From positions 1 through 64,000 of the forward strand of contig CALSLK010000001.1 in assembly GCA_943787175.1 (NCBI GenBank): a DNA stretch of 64,000 bases. The letters run 5' to 3'. Shown here one piece after another: positions 8,898 through 20,755 of the stretch. Each line of letters starts with the position of its first letter. The first letter of the stretch is position 1. The position numbers and the translations under genes were made by a program. Origin of the DNA: an uncultured Alphaproteobacteria bacterium (lineage in GTDB: Bacteria; Pseudomonadota; Alphaproteobacteria; SP197). Under the pieces are notes generated by a model, which was given only the letters and a program-made list of their open reading frames with translations, did no database searches and was not told the DNA's origin.

Positions 8898-10069
8898 TCA
8901 GGCGGACTTTTCGAAAAGTTCACGGCCGATCAGCATACGGCGAATTTCCGACGTGCCGGCGCCGATCTCATAGAGCTTGGCATCACGCAGCAGGCGACCC
9001 GTGGGATAGTCGTTGGTGTAACCGTTGCCGCCCAGAAGCTGGATCGCATCGAGCGCAACCTTCGTGGCCTGTTCGGCAGCATAAAGAATGGCGCCGGCGG
9101 CATCCTCACGCGTGACGCGCCCGGCATCACAGGCCCGCGCGACGGCATAAACATAAGCCCGCGAGGCATTCATCGCGACATACATGTCTGCGAGTTTGCC
9201 CTGAACGAGCTGAAAGCTGCCGATTGGCGCGCCGAACTGTTCGCGTTCGTGAATGTAGGGCAGCACCGTATCCAGGGCTGCCTGCATGATCCCCAGGGGG
9301 CCGGCGGCCAGGACCGCACGCTCGAAATCGAGCCCGGACATCAGGACCCGGACACCGCCGCCGACTTCGCCCAGGATGTTCTCTTTGGGCACCTCGACAT
9401 TCTCGAAGACCAATTCGCCGGTATCGGAACCCCGCATGCCCAGCTTGTCGATCTTGCGTGGGGCTGAGAAGCCCGGCGTCGTGGTATCGATCAGAAAGGC
9501 CGTGATGCCGCGCTTGCCTGCCGCGGGATCGGTCTTGGCGTAGACGATCAGGAGATCGCCGCCGGGCCCGTTTGTGATCCAGAGTTTGGTGCCATTCAGA
9601 ACATAGCGGTCGCCTTGTTTTTCGGCGCGCAACTTCATGGAGACGACATCTGATCCCGCACCGGGCTCCGACATTGCCAGCCCGCCCAGATGTTCACCCG
9701 AGATCAACCTGGGTAATTGACGGCTCTTCTGCTCGTCTGTGCCCCAGCGGCGAAGCTGATTGATGCAGAGGTTGGAGTGCGCGCCGTAGGACAGTCCCAC
9801 GGATGCCGAGGCACGGGAGATTTCCTCGACCGCGACACAATGTTCGAGATAGCCCATGCCCGAGCCGCCCCATTCCTCCTCAACCGTAATGCCGTGGAGG
9901 CCGAGCGCGCCCATCTCGGGCCAGAGCTCGCGCGGGAAGCGGTCTTCGCGGTCGATCTCGGCTGCGAGCGGTGCGATCCGGTCGGCGGCATAGCTGCGAA
10001 CGGTGTCGCGCAGCATGTCGGCTGTTTCGCCAAGGTCGAAATCAAGACCAACCGGTGCGTTGGGAAGGG

Positions 10070-10073
<4 letters not shown>
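8898..10073 (-). CDS. liuA: isovaleryl-CoA dehydrogenase
   Basis: A 391-residue acyl-CoA dehydrogenase with FAD. It has the isovaleryl-CoA dehydrogenase signatures: [27 protein letters not shown], and [11 protein letters not shown] near the C-terminus, where the usual catalytic Glu of medium-chain enzymes is replaced by Ala. In this subfamily the base sits elsewhere (Glu254 in the human enzyme). It converts isovaleryl-CoA to 3-methylcrotonyl-CoA and passes electrons to ETF. The start at 10073 is chosen because ATG overlaps the mccA stop (ATGA) and matches family starts; the longer frame to 10136 would add unrelated residues. Confidence 0.92.
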
Positions 10074-12087
<2,014 letters not shown>

Positions 12088-12091
<4 letters not shown>

Positions 12092-13695
12092 ATCCTGAAC
12101 ACGCCAAAACGTGTCTCACGGGTCGGAGCGTTGCGTGCAGCTGCCAGAGAAAGGCCCAGAATCATCCGCGTATCCAACGGATCGATCAGGCCGTCATCCC
12201 AAAGTCGGGCTGTGGCGTAAGTAGCATCGCCCTGTTCTTCGTACTGAGCGTGAATCGGTGCCTTGAAGGCTTCTTCATCTTCCTGCGACCAGGTCTCACC
12301 CCGGGATTCGATGCCGTCGCGCCGGACCTGCGCCAGGACGTTGGCAGCCTGCTCACCGCCCATCACCGAGATGCGGGCATTGGGCCACATGAAGAGCAGG
12401 TTGGGATCATAGGCCCGGCCGCACATGGCATAGTTGCCTGCACCAAACGAACTGCCGATGACGATGGTAAACTTCGGCACAGCTGCACAAGCCACCGCGT
12501 TCACCATCTTTGCCCCGTCCTTGGCAATGCCGCCGGCTTCGTAATCGCGCCCGACCATGAAACCAGTGATGTTCTGCAGGAAGACCAGAGGGATGCCCTG
12601 TTGGGCGCAAAGCTGGACGAAATGGGCGCCCTTCTGGGCCGATTCCGAAAACAGGATGCCGTTGTTGGCGACGATGCCCACGGGGTGGCCGTGGATATGA
12701 GCAAACCCGGTGACGAGAGTTGGGCCGTAGAGCGGCTTGAATTCATCAAAATCAGAACCATCCACGATCCTGCCGATGATCTGGCGCACATCGAACGGCT
12801 TGCGTGGATCGGCCGAGACGATGCCGTAGATGTCGTCTGGATCCAGTACGGGATCGCGCGGTTCGGCGCGTGCTGGACCGTGAGAGCCGGCCTTGGGCAG
12901 GCTGGCAACGGCTTCACGGGCGAGACCCAGCGCATGGAGATCGCTTTCGGCCATCTGGTCGGCAACACCACTTTCACGGGTATGAACCTCGGCCCCGCCG
13001 AGATCTTCTGCGGTGACGACCTCTCCGGTTGCGGCACGCACCAGAGGCGGCCCGCCGAGAAAGATCGTTGCCTGGTTCCGAACCATGATCGATCGGTCCG
13101 CCATGGCTGGAACGTATGCCCCGCCGGCCGTACACGAACCCATCACAACAGCGATCTGGGCAATGCCCTGACCTGACATGGTTGCCTGATTGTAGAAGAT
13201 GCGGCCGAAGTGCTCCCGATCTGGGAAGACCTCGTCCTGATTGGGCAGGTTGGCCCCGCCGGAATCCACCAGATAAATGCAGGGTAGGTGATTCTGGCTG
13301 GCGATGGCCTGAGCGCGCAGATGTTTTTTAACCGTGACGGGGTAGTAGGTCCCGCCTTTGACCGTCGCATCGTTGGCCACGACGACACATTCGCGGCCCG
13401 ACACGTATCCGATGCCGGTGATGATACCCGCCGCCGGTACGGCATCGTCATACATGCCCTTTGCAGCAAGCTGTGAGAGCTCGAGAAACGGGGAACCCTG
13501 ATCAAGCAGCAAACGCACGCGCTCACGCGGCAGCAGTTTGCCACGACCGATATGACGCTCGCGTGACGCTTCCCCGCCACCCTTGGCAATCTCTTCGACA
13601 GTTTCACGCAACCGCGTGACGCGTGCCTGCAGGTCATCGCGGTTTGCTGCAAAAGCTGCAGAATTGCGGTCAACGGCGTCTACAATCACCGGCAT
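12088..13695 (-). CDS. liuB: methylcrotonyl-CoA carboxylase, carboxyltransferase beta subunit
   Basis: A 535-residue acyl-CoA carboxyltransferase of crotonase fold, full length for LiuB/MccB. Typical segments are [39 protein letters not shown] and the oxyanion-hole region [18 protein letters not shown]. It moves the carboxyl group from biotin to 3-methylcrotonyl-CoA, giving 3-methylglutaconyl-CoA. First gene of the leucine operon, with about 200 bases to the divergent epimerase gene, where the shared promoter region must lie. No LiuR regulator is in the window. Confidence 0.93.
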
Positions 13696-13897
13696 GCCGG
13701 ACGTTACTCCCCTTACGCTTCAGAAATCCCAAAGCGTTGGATCACCATACGCAATGGCCATAGTGAAGTGAATGCAAGGATGCTCTTGCGCATCGACGGC
13801 GAAGCCGCGTTAGTCCTCTGCCTCGGCCTTGCGGCGGGATGAGGCCATAACTATCGTCTATATCAATCAAACAATCAGTTGCAGAGCGGCATCGGCG

Positions 13898-14854
13898 ATG
13901 AACGACAAGCCAGGAAGTGCCTTGATCACCGGCGGCAATGGAAACCTTGGGCGCCTGGTGGCAGACGGACTGCTGGCGAAGGGGCAACACGTCATCACGT
14001 TTGATGTTCCCGGCACGGAATCTGAGAATTTGCACGACAACGAAACGAGCCTGACCGGCGATATCCGTGATGTTGATGCACTGAAGGGCATACTGGCTGA
14101 TCACCGCCCGGGCACGATCTACCATCTGGCATCCCTGTTGTCGGGCAGCTCCGAAGAGGACTTGCTGGCGACCTGGGACATCAATGCGAACGCTTCATTC
14201 CACCTGCTGAACCTTGCGCACGAAACCGGTGTGGGAAGGTTTTTCTTTGCCAGTACGGTTGCGACCTACGGCGCGGTCGATTCCGACCCGATGCCCGAAG
14301 ACTTCCCGCAATGGCCCGAAAACATGTACGGCGCGACCAAGGTGGCCGTCGAGCGCATGGGCATCTATTTCAAAGCCAGACACAGCCTTGATTTTCGCTG
14401 CCTGCGGTTCCCCCTGGTTGTTTCGCCATCTGCCCCCCAGGGCGCGGTTTCTGCTTTCCCTTCCCATGCCTTCAAGGCCGCAAGCCGGGGTGAGACGTTC
14501 CGGTTTCCCGTCGCGGAGGCCACCGGCATGTCGACGCTGTTCCTGGATGATGCCATTGATGCCATCATCACGTTCTGCGCGGCCGACCCCATTAAGCTGA
14601 GTCGTCCTGCCTACAACCTTCATGGCTACCACCTCTCGGCAGGGATGGTGGCGGATGCAGCACGGCGACGGTTTCCGAACTTCGATTGCAGCTTTGATCC
14701 CATCGAAGCGGTCGAGCATCTGATTGCAGGCTGGCCCGACCGGATTGACGATCAGGCTGCGCGGCGTGACTGGGGCTGGCAGCCACGATTCGACTTTGAG
14801 AAGTCGGCTGATCGCATCTGCGACCTGCTGCGCGAGGAGGAAGGTATGACATGA
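13898..14854 (+). CDS. NAD-dependent epimerase/dehydratase (extended SDR)
   Basis: A 318-residue extended SDR with NAD-binding GGNGNLGR near the N-terminus (family TGxxGxxG, second position varied) and the catalytic YGATK. It resembles L-threonine 3-dehydrogenase-like and sugar-nucleotide epimerase-like enzymes; the substrate is unknown. The ATG at 13898 was chosen because it places the Rossmann motif at the usual distance. Its stop overlaps the next start (ATGA, 14851-14854), so it is coupled to the HpcH/HpaI aldolase, which suggests oxidation of a hydroxy acid or sugar acid followed by aldol cleavage. Confidence 0.88.
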   Translation: MNDKPGSALITGGNGNLGRLVADGLLAKGQHVITFDVPGTESENLHDNETSLTGDIRDVDALKGILADHRPGTIYHLASLLSGSSEEDLLATWDINANASFHLLNLAHETGVGRFFFASTVATYGAVDSDPMPEDFPQWPENMYGATKVAVERMGIYFKARHSLDFRCLRFPLVVSPSAPQGAVSAFPSHAFKAASRGETFRFPVAEATGMSTLFLDDAIDAIITFCAADPIKLSRPAYNLHGYHLSAGMVADAARRRFPNFDCSFDPIEAVEHLIAGWPDRIDDQAARRDWGWQPRFDFEKSADRICDLLREEEGMT

Positions 14855-15630
14855 TCACAATCAATCCGCTGAAACAGGGAGTGCGGGAAGGACGCGCGCA
14901 ACTTGGAACCTGGGTCATGTTGTGCCGCACGCCTTCCATCCTGACCCTGCTGAAAAGCGTCGGGCTCGATTTTGCCCGGCTCGACATGGAACACACGCCG
15001 GTCTCGCTGGAGACCGTCGCCGACATGGCGGGGCTGGCGCGGGCGCACGGTTTTGGTCTTTGCGTGCGCATCCCCGAGGGCAAGCGCGTGTGGATCTCAC
15101 GCATTCTCGATGCCGGTGTCCAGAACCTCTACGTGCCGCAGATTCACAACGCCGACATGGCCGCCGAAGTCGTCGAAGCGGCACGGTTTGCCCCACGCGG
15201 AAACCGCGGGACCTTCGAACCGGGCCCTCACAACGACTATCAGGACGACCCTCAGGACCTCGAGGCACTCGACGACCAGATACACATCACGGTGATGCTC
15301 GAATCCAGGGAGGCCTTCCGCAACATCGATGAGATCGCTGCGGTCCCCGGCATCGACGCCCTGGCAATCGGACCTGCCGATCTTGCCCAGGAACTTGGGG
15401 TTCATGGGTCACCCGACGCGTTACGCCAGCTCGACGACTATCGTCACCGGTTACGTGAGGCCGCCCTGGCGGCGAACAAGTCGTTCGAGATGGGCGTGTG
15501 GTCCCATGGCGATATCAAACAATGGATGGATGCCGGTGCCCACATTCTGACTTATGTGACCGAAACAACGGTGCTGCGTGAGGGCTTTGCGGACGCGGTC
15601 AATACCAGAAACAAGGTCCAGGCGAGCTAA
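14851..15630 (+). CDS. HpcH/HpaI aldolase family protein
   Basis: A 259-residue class II aldolase of the HpcH/HpaI (2-keto-3-deoxy acid) type: TWVMLCRTPSIL near the start, RLDMEHTPVS, a metal-binding Glu in TVMLES and Asp in IGPADLAQELG. Such enzymes cleave 4-hydroxy-2-oxo acids to pyruvate plus an aldehyde. The canonical catalytic Arg/His region is altered (VRIPEGKRVWISRILDAG), so the exact substrate is open. It is translationally coupled to the epimerase upstream and followed after 25 bases by a TauD-type dioxygenase. Confidence 0.88.
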   Translation: MITINPLKQGVREGRAQLGTWVMLCRTPSILTLLKSVGLDFARLDMEHTPVSLETVADMAGLARAHGFGLCVRIPEGKRVWISRILDAGVQNLYVPQIHNADMAAEVVEAARFAPRGNRGTFEPGPHNDYQDDPQDLEALDDQIHITVMLESREAFRNIDEIAAVPGIDALAIGPADLAQELGVHGSPDALRQLDDYRHRLREAALAANKSFEMGVWSHGDIKQWMDAGAHILTYVTETTVLREGFADAVNTRNKVQAS

Positions 15631-15655
15631 ACCCGAGCAGAGCAGAGGGGACACC

Positions 15656-16501
15656 ATGAAACCCGAGATTATTCCGAGCGGCGCGGCCCTGGGCGCAGAG
15701 GTACGCGGCGTCAATCTAGCCGAGCCGCTCGTCGATGACACACGCGAGGCAATCATCGATGCTTATCACCAGCATCAGGCGATCTTCTTTCGCGGCCAGA
15801 CCCTGACCGACCAACAGCTGGTCAACTTCAGCGCCATCTTCGGCAAGGTTATCGCCGACCACAGGCCCAGGGATTACTACCCGGAACTCGATACCGACAT
15901 GCCCGATCTCGTCGATGTCGTTTCGAATGTCAGCATCGACGGCAAGCCGATCGGCGCGCTGGGTTCCGGTGAGGCGATCTGGCACTCCGACACCGTTCCC
16001 CTACCCAACGGTGCGCTCATCCTGCATGCACTGGAGATACCAACGGCTTCAGCAAGCGATACCCGGATTGCCAATACCCAGGCTGCTTATGCGGCCATGC
16101 CCAAAGAAATGCGTAGCCGTCTTGAGGGACGAGCCCTGATCCACGGCCGCCAGGATTACAGCCTGGTCAAACAGGACGGCGCCTCCGAGATCGATCCTTC
16201 GCAATCACCGGGGCCGTGGTTTCCACTGGTTCGCACGCATATCGCCACCGGCAAGAAGGGATTGTTTCTTGGCCGGCGCGGCGATTGCTACATCGTCGAC
16301 ATGGCCATCGACGAAAGCAATGCCTTGCTCGAAGACATCTGGAAACATGTGACGCAACCTGCCTTTGTTTGGTCCCACGCCTGGTCTGTCGGCGACGTAC
16401 TGGTGTGGGACAACCGCTGTACCGTCCACAGCCGAGGCGCGATCAGCGAAGGTCGGCGCAGACTGCATAGGACGACGACGGCTGGCGAATGGCCGCGTTA
16501 A
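15656..16501 (+). CDS. TauD/TfdA-family Fe(II)/2-oxoglutarate dioxygenase
   Basis: A 281-residue dioxygenase. The iron triad is visible as H110-x-D112 (IWHSDTVP) and the distal His in RCTVHSRG; the 2OG-binding Arg is in the C-terminal RRRLHRTT. These cytoplasmic enzymes hydroxylate or cleave small acids, sulfonates or phenoxy acids. The ATG at 15656 follows an AGAGGGG ribosome-binding site. It is the third gene of the epimerase-aldolase group and may carry out the first oxidation step. It ends nine bases from the convergent methyltransferase gene. Confidence 0.88.
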   Translation: MKPEIIPSGAALGAEVRGVNLAEPLVDDTREAIIDAYHQHQAIFFRGQTLTDQQLVNFSAIFGKVIADHRPRDYYPELDTDMPDLVDVVSNVSIDGKPIGALGSGEAIWHSDTVPLPNGALILHALEIPTASASDTRIANTQAAYAAMPKEMRSRLEGRALIHGRQDYSLVKQDGASEIDPSQSPGPWFPLVRTHIATGKKGLFLGRRGDCYIVDMAIDESNALLEDIWKHVTQPAFVWSHAWSVGDVLVWDNRCTVHSRGAISEGRRRLHRTTTAGEWPR

Positions 16502-16509
16502 GGTTCAGA

Positions 16510-17292
16510 TCATCCGGCCGGTTTCACGCCCCTGAGATGACCGGGCCTTAGCTCACCGCATTCGGCGGCTTTCCAGCCGGCATGCCAGACATCGATGTAA
16601 TGGTCGGCGGCATCGCCCGTGCGGCGGATGAGCTCTTCGCGTCCCTCGCCTGTCATCAGTTCGTAATCGGCCTTCATCGCTGCGGTGGCAAACGCGTTGC
16701 GGTCCGTGGTCGCGGTATCGACGAAACCCGCAGTTTCCAGGGCATCGATGTAAAAGGGCGGCGAATGCATGCCGAAGGACAGTCCCACGGTATCGATCCA
16801 GTGCTGGGCAATGGGGCCCGGCTTTTCCTCATCGCGTCGCATCCAGTCGCTGGCGACAAACAGGCCGCCGGGTTTCAGGACACGGAAGACCTCCTTGAAG
16901 AGCGCGTGCTTGTCCTCGATGTGAATCATCGCGTCCTTGCTGAACACCACGTCGAAGCTTTCATCCGCAAGCGGAAACGGACCGGGCTCCACCAGCTGAA
17001 ACGTCAGTTGATCCGACAGTCCCTGCTTTGCTGCACGCTCTATGGCGCGGTCGATCAACGGCTGTTCAATGTCGATTCCCAGAACGTGCCGCGCGCCATA
17101 ATCCCTGGCCAGCACGACGTCACAACCACCGACGCCACAGCCGACATCGAGAACATCCTTGCCCGCGAGATCAACGCCTTCGAGAAAGAGCGCGAGTTCT
17201 TCCTCGCCACCCGGTGACATGAAACCGTCACCCCAGACCATTTCCAGCGCACCAACGAAATCATCGGTGTACTCGTTCTCGTGCTCGCTCAT
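16510..17292 (-). CDS. class I SAM-dependent methyltransferase (phosphoethanolamine-MT-like)
   Basis: A 260-residue Rossmann methyltransferase. Motif I is VLDVGCGVGG (47-56), and the post-I segment HVLGIDIEQP binds the SAM ribose. The sequence FSKDAMIHIEDKHALF, followed by FRVLKPGGLFVASDWM, closely resembles phosphoethanolamine N-methyltransferases, so N-methylation of an amine or a related polar head group is plausible. A general small-molecule methyltransferase is the alternative. It is transcribed alone and convergent with the TauD gene. Confidence 0.82.
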   Translation of the reverse strand: MSEHENEYTDDFVGALEMVWGDGFMSPGGEEELALFLEGVDLAGKDVLDVGCGVGGCDVVLARDYGARHVLGIDIEQPLIDRAIERAAKQGLSDQLTFQLVEPGPFPLADESFDVVFSKDAMIHIEDKHALFKEVFRVLKPGGLFVASDWMRRDEEKPGPIAQHWIDTVGLSFGMHSPPFYIDALETAGFVDTATTDRNAFATAAMKADYELMTGEGREELIRRTGDAADHYIDVWHAGWKAAECGELRPGHLRGVKPAG

Positions 17293-17393
17293 GAGATCCC
17301 CGCAGTCTGTTTACTCAGGGATCAATTTTGTGAAATTCGGAGAGTCCTTGCAAGTTGGCGTCAGGCAAGCTTGATCATCGCTGATTTCGCGGA

Positions 17394-18050
17394 TCAGCCT
17401 TGATCGACCACCATGCCAACGACGATGAGCACCTGCCAATCCTGCTTGTTGCAGCCCTCCACATCGGGCATCAGCCGGCCAGGGACCATGGGAAAGACCT
17501 CGGTCGGCGTGTTTTCGGGCGTGCAGGTCTGGCCGTCATCCGCAGCGGTATAGAATGCCGCACGACAGCCAAGATGGGTGACGTCATAGATCATGGCACC
17601 ATCAGCCAGGCTCCAGGCCTGCATACCGTCAGCATCGACGGGCTCTACGGTGAGAACCGATGTCGTCATGCGCCCACCAGTCACCACATACTGACCGGCA
17701 GGAAGCGGGAAACTTGGGGCTTCCATCATCAACCCGTTTTCTTCGAGCCACCAACCATCGGAATCGAATTGCCATCCGGCTGGTGCCACACCGGCATTGG
17801 CGAGCAAACCTTCAAGCTCACTGATCCAGACTCCACGCGGGCCCGGATCCAACTCCCAATGCCCCCAAGTGTGTGCATCGTTGCCCGAAGACGTAAAGGG
17901 ATCACCCAGCGCTGCGATGTATTGGGTAGGGATGCGCACCATGGTCTGTTCTGCCTGCGCCGACACAGAGACCAGCAATGAGGCCGCGAGGCCGCCCAAT
18001 ATCGTGCGCAGAAGGGCGCGACGGCCCGAAGTCCTGATTATGGAAAGCAT
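17394..18050 (-). CDS. exported protein of unknown function
   Basis: A 218-residue protein with an N-terminal signal peptide: basic MLSIIRTSGRRALLRT, a hydrophobic stretch, and a likely cleavage site after VSAQA. The mature part is acidic with several Trp and Cys (HLGCRAAF, QTCTPENTP, EGCNKQDW), suggesting a periplasmic or secreted protein with disulfides. I do not recognise the family. ATG 18050 is preferred because it gives a clean signal peptide; the longer frame to 18116 would place polar residues in front. Confidence 0.7.
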   Translation of the reverse strand: MLSIIRTSGRRALLRTILGGLAASLLVSVSAQAEQTMVRIPTQYIAALGDPFTSSGNDAHTWGHWELDPGPRGVWISELEGLLANAGVAPAGWQFDSDGWWLEENGLMMEAPSFPLPAGQYVVTGGRMTTSVLTVEPVDADGMQAWSLADGAMIYDVTHLGCRAAFYTAADDGQTCTPENTPTEVFPMVPGRLMPDVEGCNKQDWQVLIVVGMVVDQG

Positions 18051-18257
18051 TTTTACTCCTTGGTCCCGGCCACCTGGTCTGCCGGATGTTTCGGCAGGAA
18101 CGTTACAGACTGCCATTCGTATGCGCTACGGCCTGGAACGAAGCTCACCCGGTTTTGAACCCCGTCGTCATCGGATCGCGGCCAAACCGAGTAAGATTGA
18201 GAATGCGTTTGCGAACCGTCTGAAGCGAGCAGTGCATCACCGTGAGGAACCCGTGAC

Positions 18258-18653
18258 ATGAACAACATCTGGAAGAACGCGGCGGCAGCCCTACTGGTTT
18301 GCTCTCTGGTCACGCCTCTGGCAGCGCAGGAGGGACCAGCGGGCACACTTTCCGGAGATGAGATCACACAGGCAATCACAGGCAGTACCCTGCTGGTCAC
18401 CGTGATGGGTGGTGATCAGTACCAGGAGTACTTTGCTCCGGATGGATCGATCTCGATGACGGGTGACAGCGGTGTTTATGACGGCACCTGGAGAGTCATC
18501 GAAGACGAGATCTGTATGAAACTGGCGCTCCCGTCGAATGACGGCTGCTGGCGTGTTGCTCTGGACGGCGATGCCGTCACCCTGATCGGCCAGGATGGCG
18601 CCGTGGATTACGAAAAGCAGATCATCGCTAGGGATCAGGATACGGACGGTTAG
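18258..18653 (+). CDS. small exported protein of unknown function
   Basis: A 131-residue protein with a signal peptide (MNNIWKNAAAALLVCSLVT, likely cleavage after PLAAQ). The mature domain has the pattern LSGDEITQAITGSTL, YQEYFAPDGSI, GTWRVIEDEICM and DGCWRVALDGD, a layout common in small exported alphaproteobacterial proteins with a fold like a single-domain beta barrel. Two Cys (ICMK and DGCW) could form a disulfide. Function unknown. It stands alone between divergent and tandem neighbours. Confidence 0.75.
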   Translation: MNNIWKNAAAALLVCSLVTPLAAQEGPAGTLSGDEITQAITGSTLLVTVMGGDQYQEYFAPDGSISMTGDSGVYDGTWRVIEDEICMKLALPSNDGCWRVALDGDAVTLIGQDGAVDYEKQIIARDQDTDG

Positions 18654-18748
18654 CCACCTATCGACGGCTGCCCCAGCATTCACATCGGCATGCCAAGCTG
18701 CAATTTCATACGTAAATGCTATGGTTGCCCAAATTGGGGGCGACCTTG

Positions 18749-19642
18749 ATGAACCTGCGCCAGCTTGAGGCCTTTCGCGCGACCATGCGCACCGGTTCGA
18801 TTACCGGCGCCGCAAAGCTCATGAACATCTCCCAGCCCAGTGTGAGCCGCCTGTTCGGTGATCTGGAGCGATCCCTGGGCTTTGCCCTGTTTGTGCGATC
18901 AGGGCGCGGCCTGGTTTCCACCGTGGAGGCGCGACGATTCTTTCAGGGCGTGGAGGGCATGTTTCTGGGCGGCGATCGGCTGGGCGATCTGGCCGAAACG
19001 ATCCGCACCACACCGGGCGACGTGATTTCCCTTGGCGTCATTCCCGCCCTCTCAACGGTCGAGGTTCCCGAAGCTGTCGCGGAGTTATCGTGTGTTCGTC
19101 CCGATGCCGAGATCATGCTTTCTGTGCGCAACACGCCGGCAATCATCGATGCCGTGCAGATGCAACAGCTCGATCTCGGGCTGGTCGGCAGGCATGCCCA
19201 TCATGAAGGTGTCGAAACGCTCTATCAGACCTCCCTGCCCTATGTCTGTCTGATCCCCGAAAGCCATGATCTTGATGGCGGGCAAGGACCGATTGACCTC
19301 TCTGCGATCGACGAGGAGCAGGCCTTCATTGCCCTTGCCGGGGTCTATACCTACGAGATGATGGAGATGGATCCAGCCATTGCCGCCAAACTGCGAGCGC
19401 AGTCGCGTATCGCAGCAGCGAACATGCCGGTTGCCGCCGCGCTGGTGCGCGAGACCGGCGCCCTGGCCATTGTCGATCCGGTCTCAGCCGGCATTGCCTG
19501 CGGCAGAGGCGGCGTGGTCTCGCGACCGATTGTCCAGAACATGCGGTATCATCTGGGCCTCATCACACGCGGGCGCGAATCGCTCTCGATGGATGGACAC
19601 CATCTGGCCGAGTTGCTGATGGCTCGGCTGGCGCGCCTGTGA
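18749..19642 (+). CDS. LysR-family transcriptional regulator
   Basis: A 297-residue regulator: winged HTH at residues 1-60 (MNLRQLEAFRATMRTGSITG, then ISQPSVSRLFGDLERSLGF) and a periplasmic-binding-like effector domain to the end. ATG 18749 is the usual LysR start; an upstream ATG at 18716 would add 11 untypical residues. It ends exactly where the convergent DmdA-like gene ends, and no divergently transcribed target lies directly upstream, so its regulon is unclear. Control of the adjacent DmdA operon is possible but not shown. Confidence 0.9.
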   Translation: MNLRQLEAFRATMRTGSITGAAKLMNISQPSVSRLFGDLERSLGFALFVRSGRGLVSTVEARRFFQGVEGMFLGGDRLGDLAETIRTTPGDVISLGVIPALSTVEVPEAVAELSCVRPDAEIMLSVRNTPAIIDAVQMQQLDLGLVGRHAHHEGVETLYQTSLPYVCLIPESHDLDGGQGPIDLSAIDEEQAFIALAGVYTYEMMEMDPAIAAKLRAQSRIAAANMPVAAALVRETGALAIVDPVSAGIACGRGGVVSRPIVQNMRYHLGLITRGRESLSMDGHHLAELLMARLARL

Positions 19643-20755
19643 TCAGGCGAACGGCAGGTCGGAAACCTCACCGGCGCGTTCCACGCCGTCCTGGGTACAT
19701 ACACGAACGGCCTGTCCGGTATCCCAGAACCCGCGATCAATCATGCCCTGCCCGACATTCCGCTTCAGTCGCGGAGACCAGATGGCAGAGGTGATGGCTC
19801 CTACCGTCTTGCCATCGACCTGCACTGGCCATGGCCTGGAACAGGTCGGAACCGGTTCGCCGTCGAAGGCAATGCCGCGAATGCGCCGTGTTACACCCTT
19901 TGCAGCGATGGCCTGAAGCGCCTCACGGCCAACAAAATCAATCGAACCGTCGAGCTTGCAGTATTTTTCCATGCCGATTTCGAGCGGATTGTTCTCGCGC
20001 GTCATCTCGTTGCCATAGGAGTGGAGGCCGCCCTCGATCCGCGAAATCAGGTTCGGACAGCCCGGCGCGATGTTGTGGGCCTGGCCTGCTTCCCAGATAG
20101 CATCCCAGAGATCGGGGCCAAGGTGCCCCCCATTGAGATAGATCTCGAAACCACCTTCGCGTGAGTAGCCCGACCGTGCGATGAGCTGGCGCGTGCCCTT
20201 GAAGTTGATCCAGCCGAACTTGAAGAACCGGACATCACGAATGGCATCACCAAAGAGCCCCGCCAGAAGATCTTCGGCTTTCGGACCCTGCACACCCAGC
20301 GGTGAGACATCAGGCTCACCAACCTCGACATCCAGACCACGGCCGATGGCCAGGCCCATAGCATAGAGCAGCACATCACTGTCGGCGATGGAGAGCCAGA
20401 ACTTGTCGTCCGCCAGTTTCAGCAAAACGGGATCGTTGATGAGTCCCGCGTTGTGATCGGTGATCGCCACATAGAGACAGTCCCCCACCTTTGCCTTGCC
20501 GATATCGCGTGGTGTCATCCACTGCACCAGCTCCGCGGCATCGGGGCCTTCGATCTGCACCTGGCGCTGACAGGACACATCCCAAATCTGAACGTGTTCG
20601 CGCAGATGCCAATAATCCTCTTCAACCGAGGGGGCGAACGCCTTGGGCAGGAGCATGTGATTGACGACGGAAAAACCACGCACACCCACCGTCTCGACCC
20701 TGTCCGTATAGGGCGTGCGGCGAATACGACGCGACATGTTGAGACCGTCGGCCAT
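19643..20755 (-). CDS. dmdA: DmdA-like aminomethyltransferase-family demethylase
   Basis: A 370-residue GcvT-family protein. It matches the dimethylsulfoniopropionate demethylase subgroup in segments such as FSVVNHMLLP, HVQIWDVSCQRQVQIEGPDA, IADSDVLLY, SPLGVQGPKAEDL, RSGYSREGGFEIY and IEGGLHSYGNEMTREN. Such enzymes move a methyl group from a sulfonium, amine or ether to tetrahydrofolate. True DmdA produces methylmercaptopropionate. Many relatives have other substrates, so the symbol is tentative. The start codon overlaps the upstream stop (TGATG at 20753-20757). It is the last gene of a four-gene coupled operon. Confidence 0.75.
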   Translation of the reverse strand: MADGLNMSRRIRRTPYTDRVETVGVRGFSVVNHMLLPKAFAPSVEEDYWHLREHVQIWDVSCQRQVQIEGPDAAELVQWMTPRDIGKAKVGDCLYVAITDHNAGLINDPVLLKLADDKFWLSIADSDVLLYAMGLAIGRGLDVEVGEPDVSPLGVQGPKAEDLLAGLFGDAIRDVRFFKFGWINFKGTRQLIARSGYSREGGFEIYLNGGHLGPDLWDAIWEAGQAHNIAPGCPNLISRIEGGLHSYGNEMTRENNPLEIGMEKYCKLDGSIDFVGREALQAIAAKGVTRRIRGIAFDGEPVPTCSRPWPVQVDGKTVGAITSAIWSPRLKRNVGQGMIDRGFWDTGQAVRVCTQDGVERAGEVSDLPFA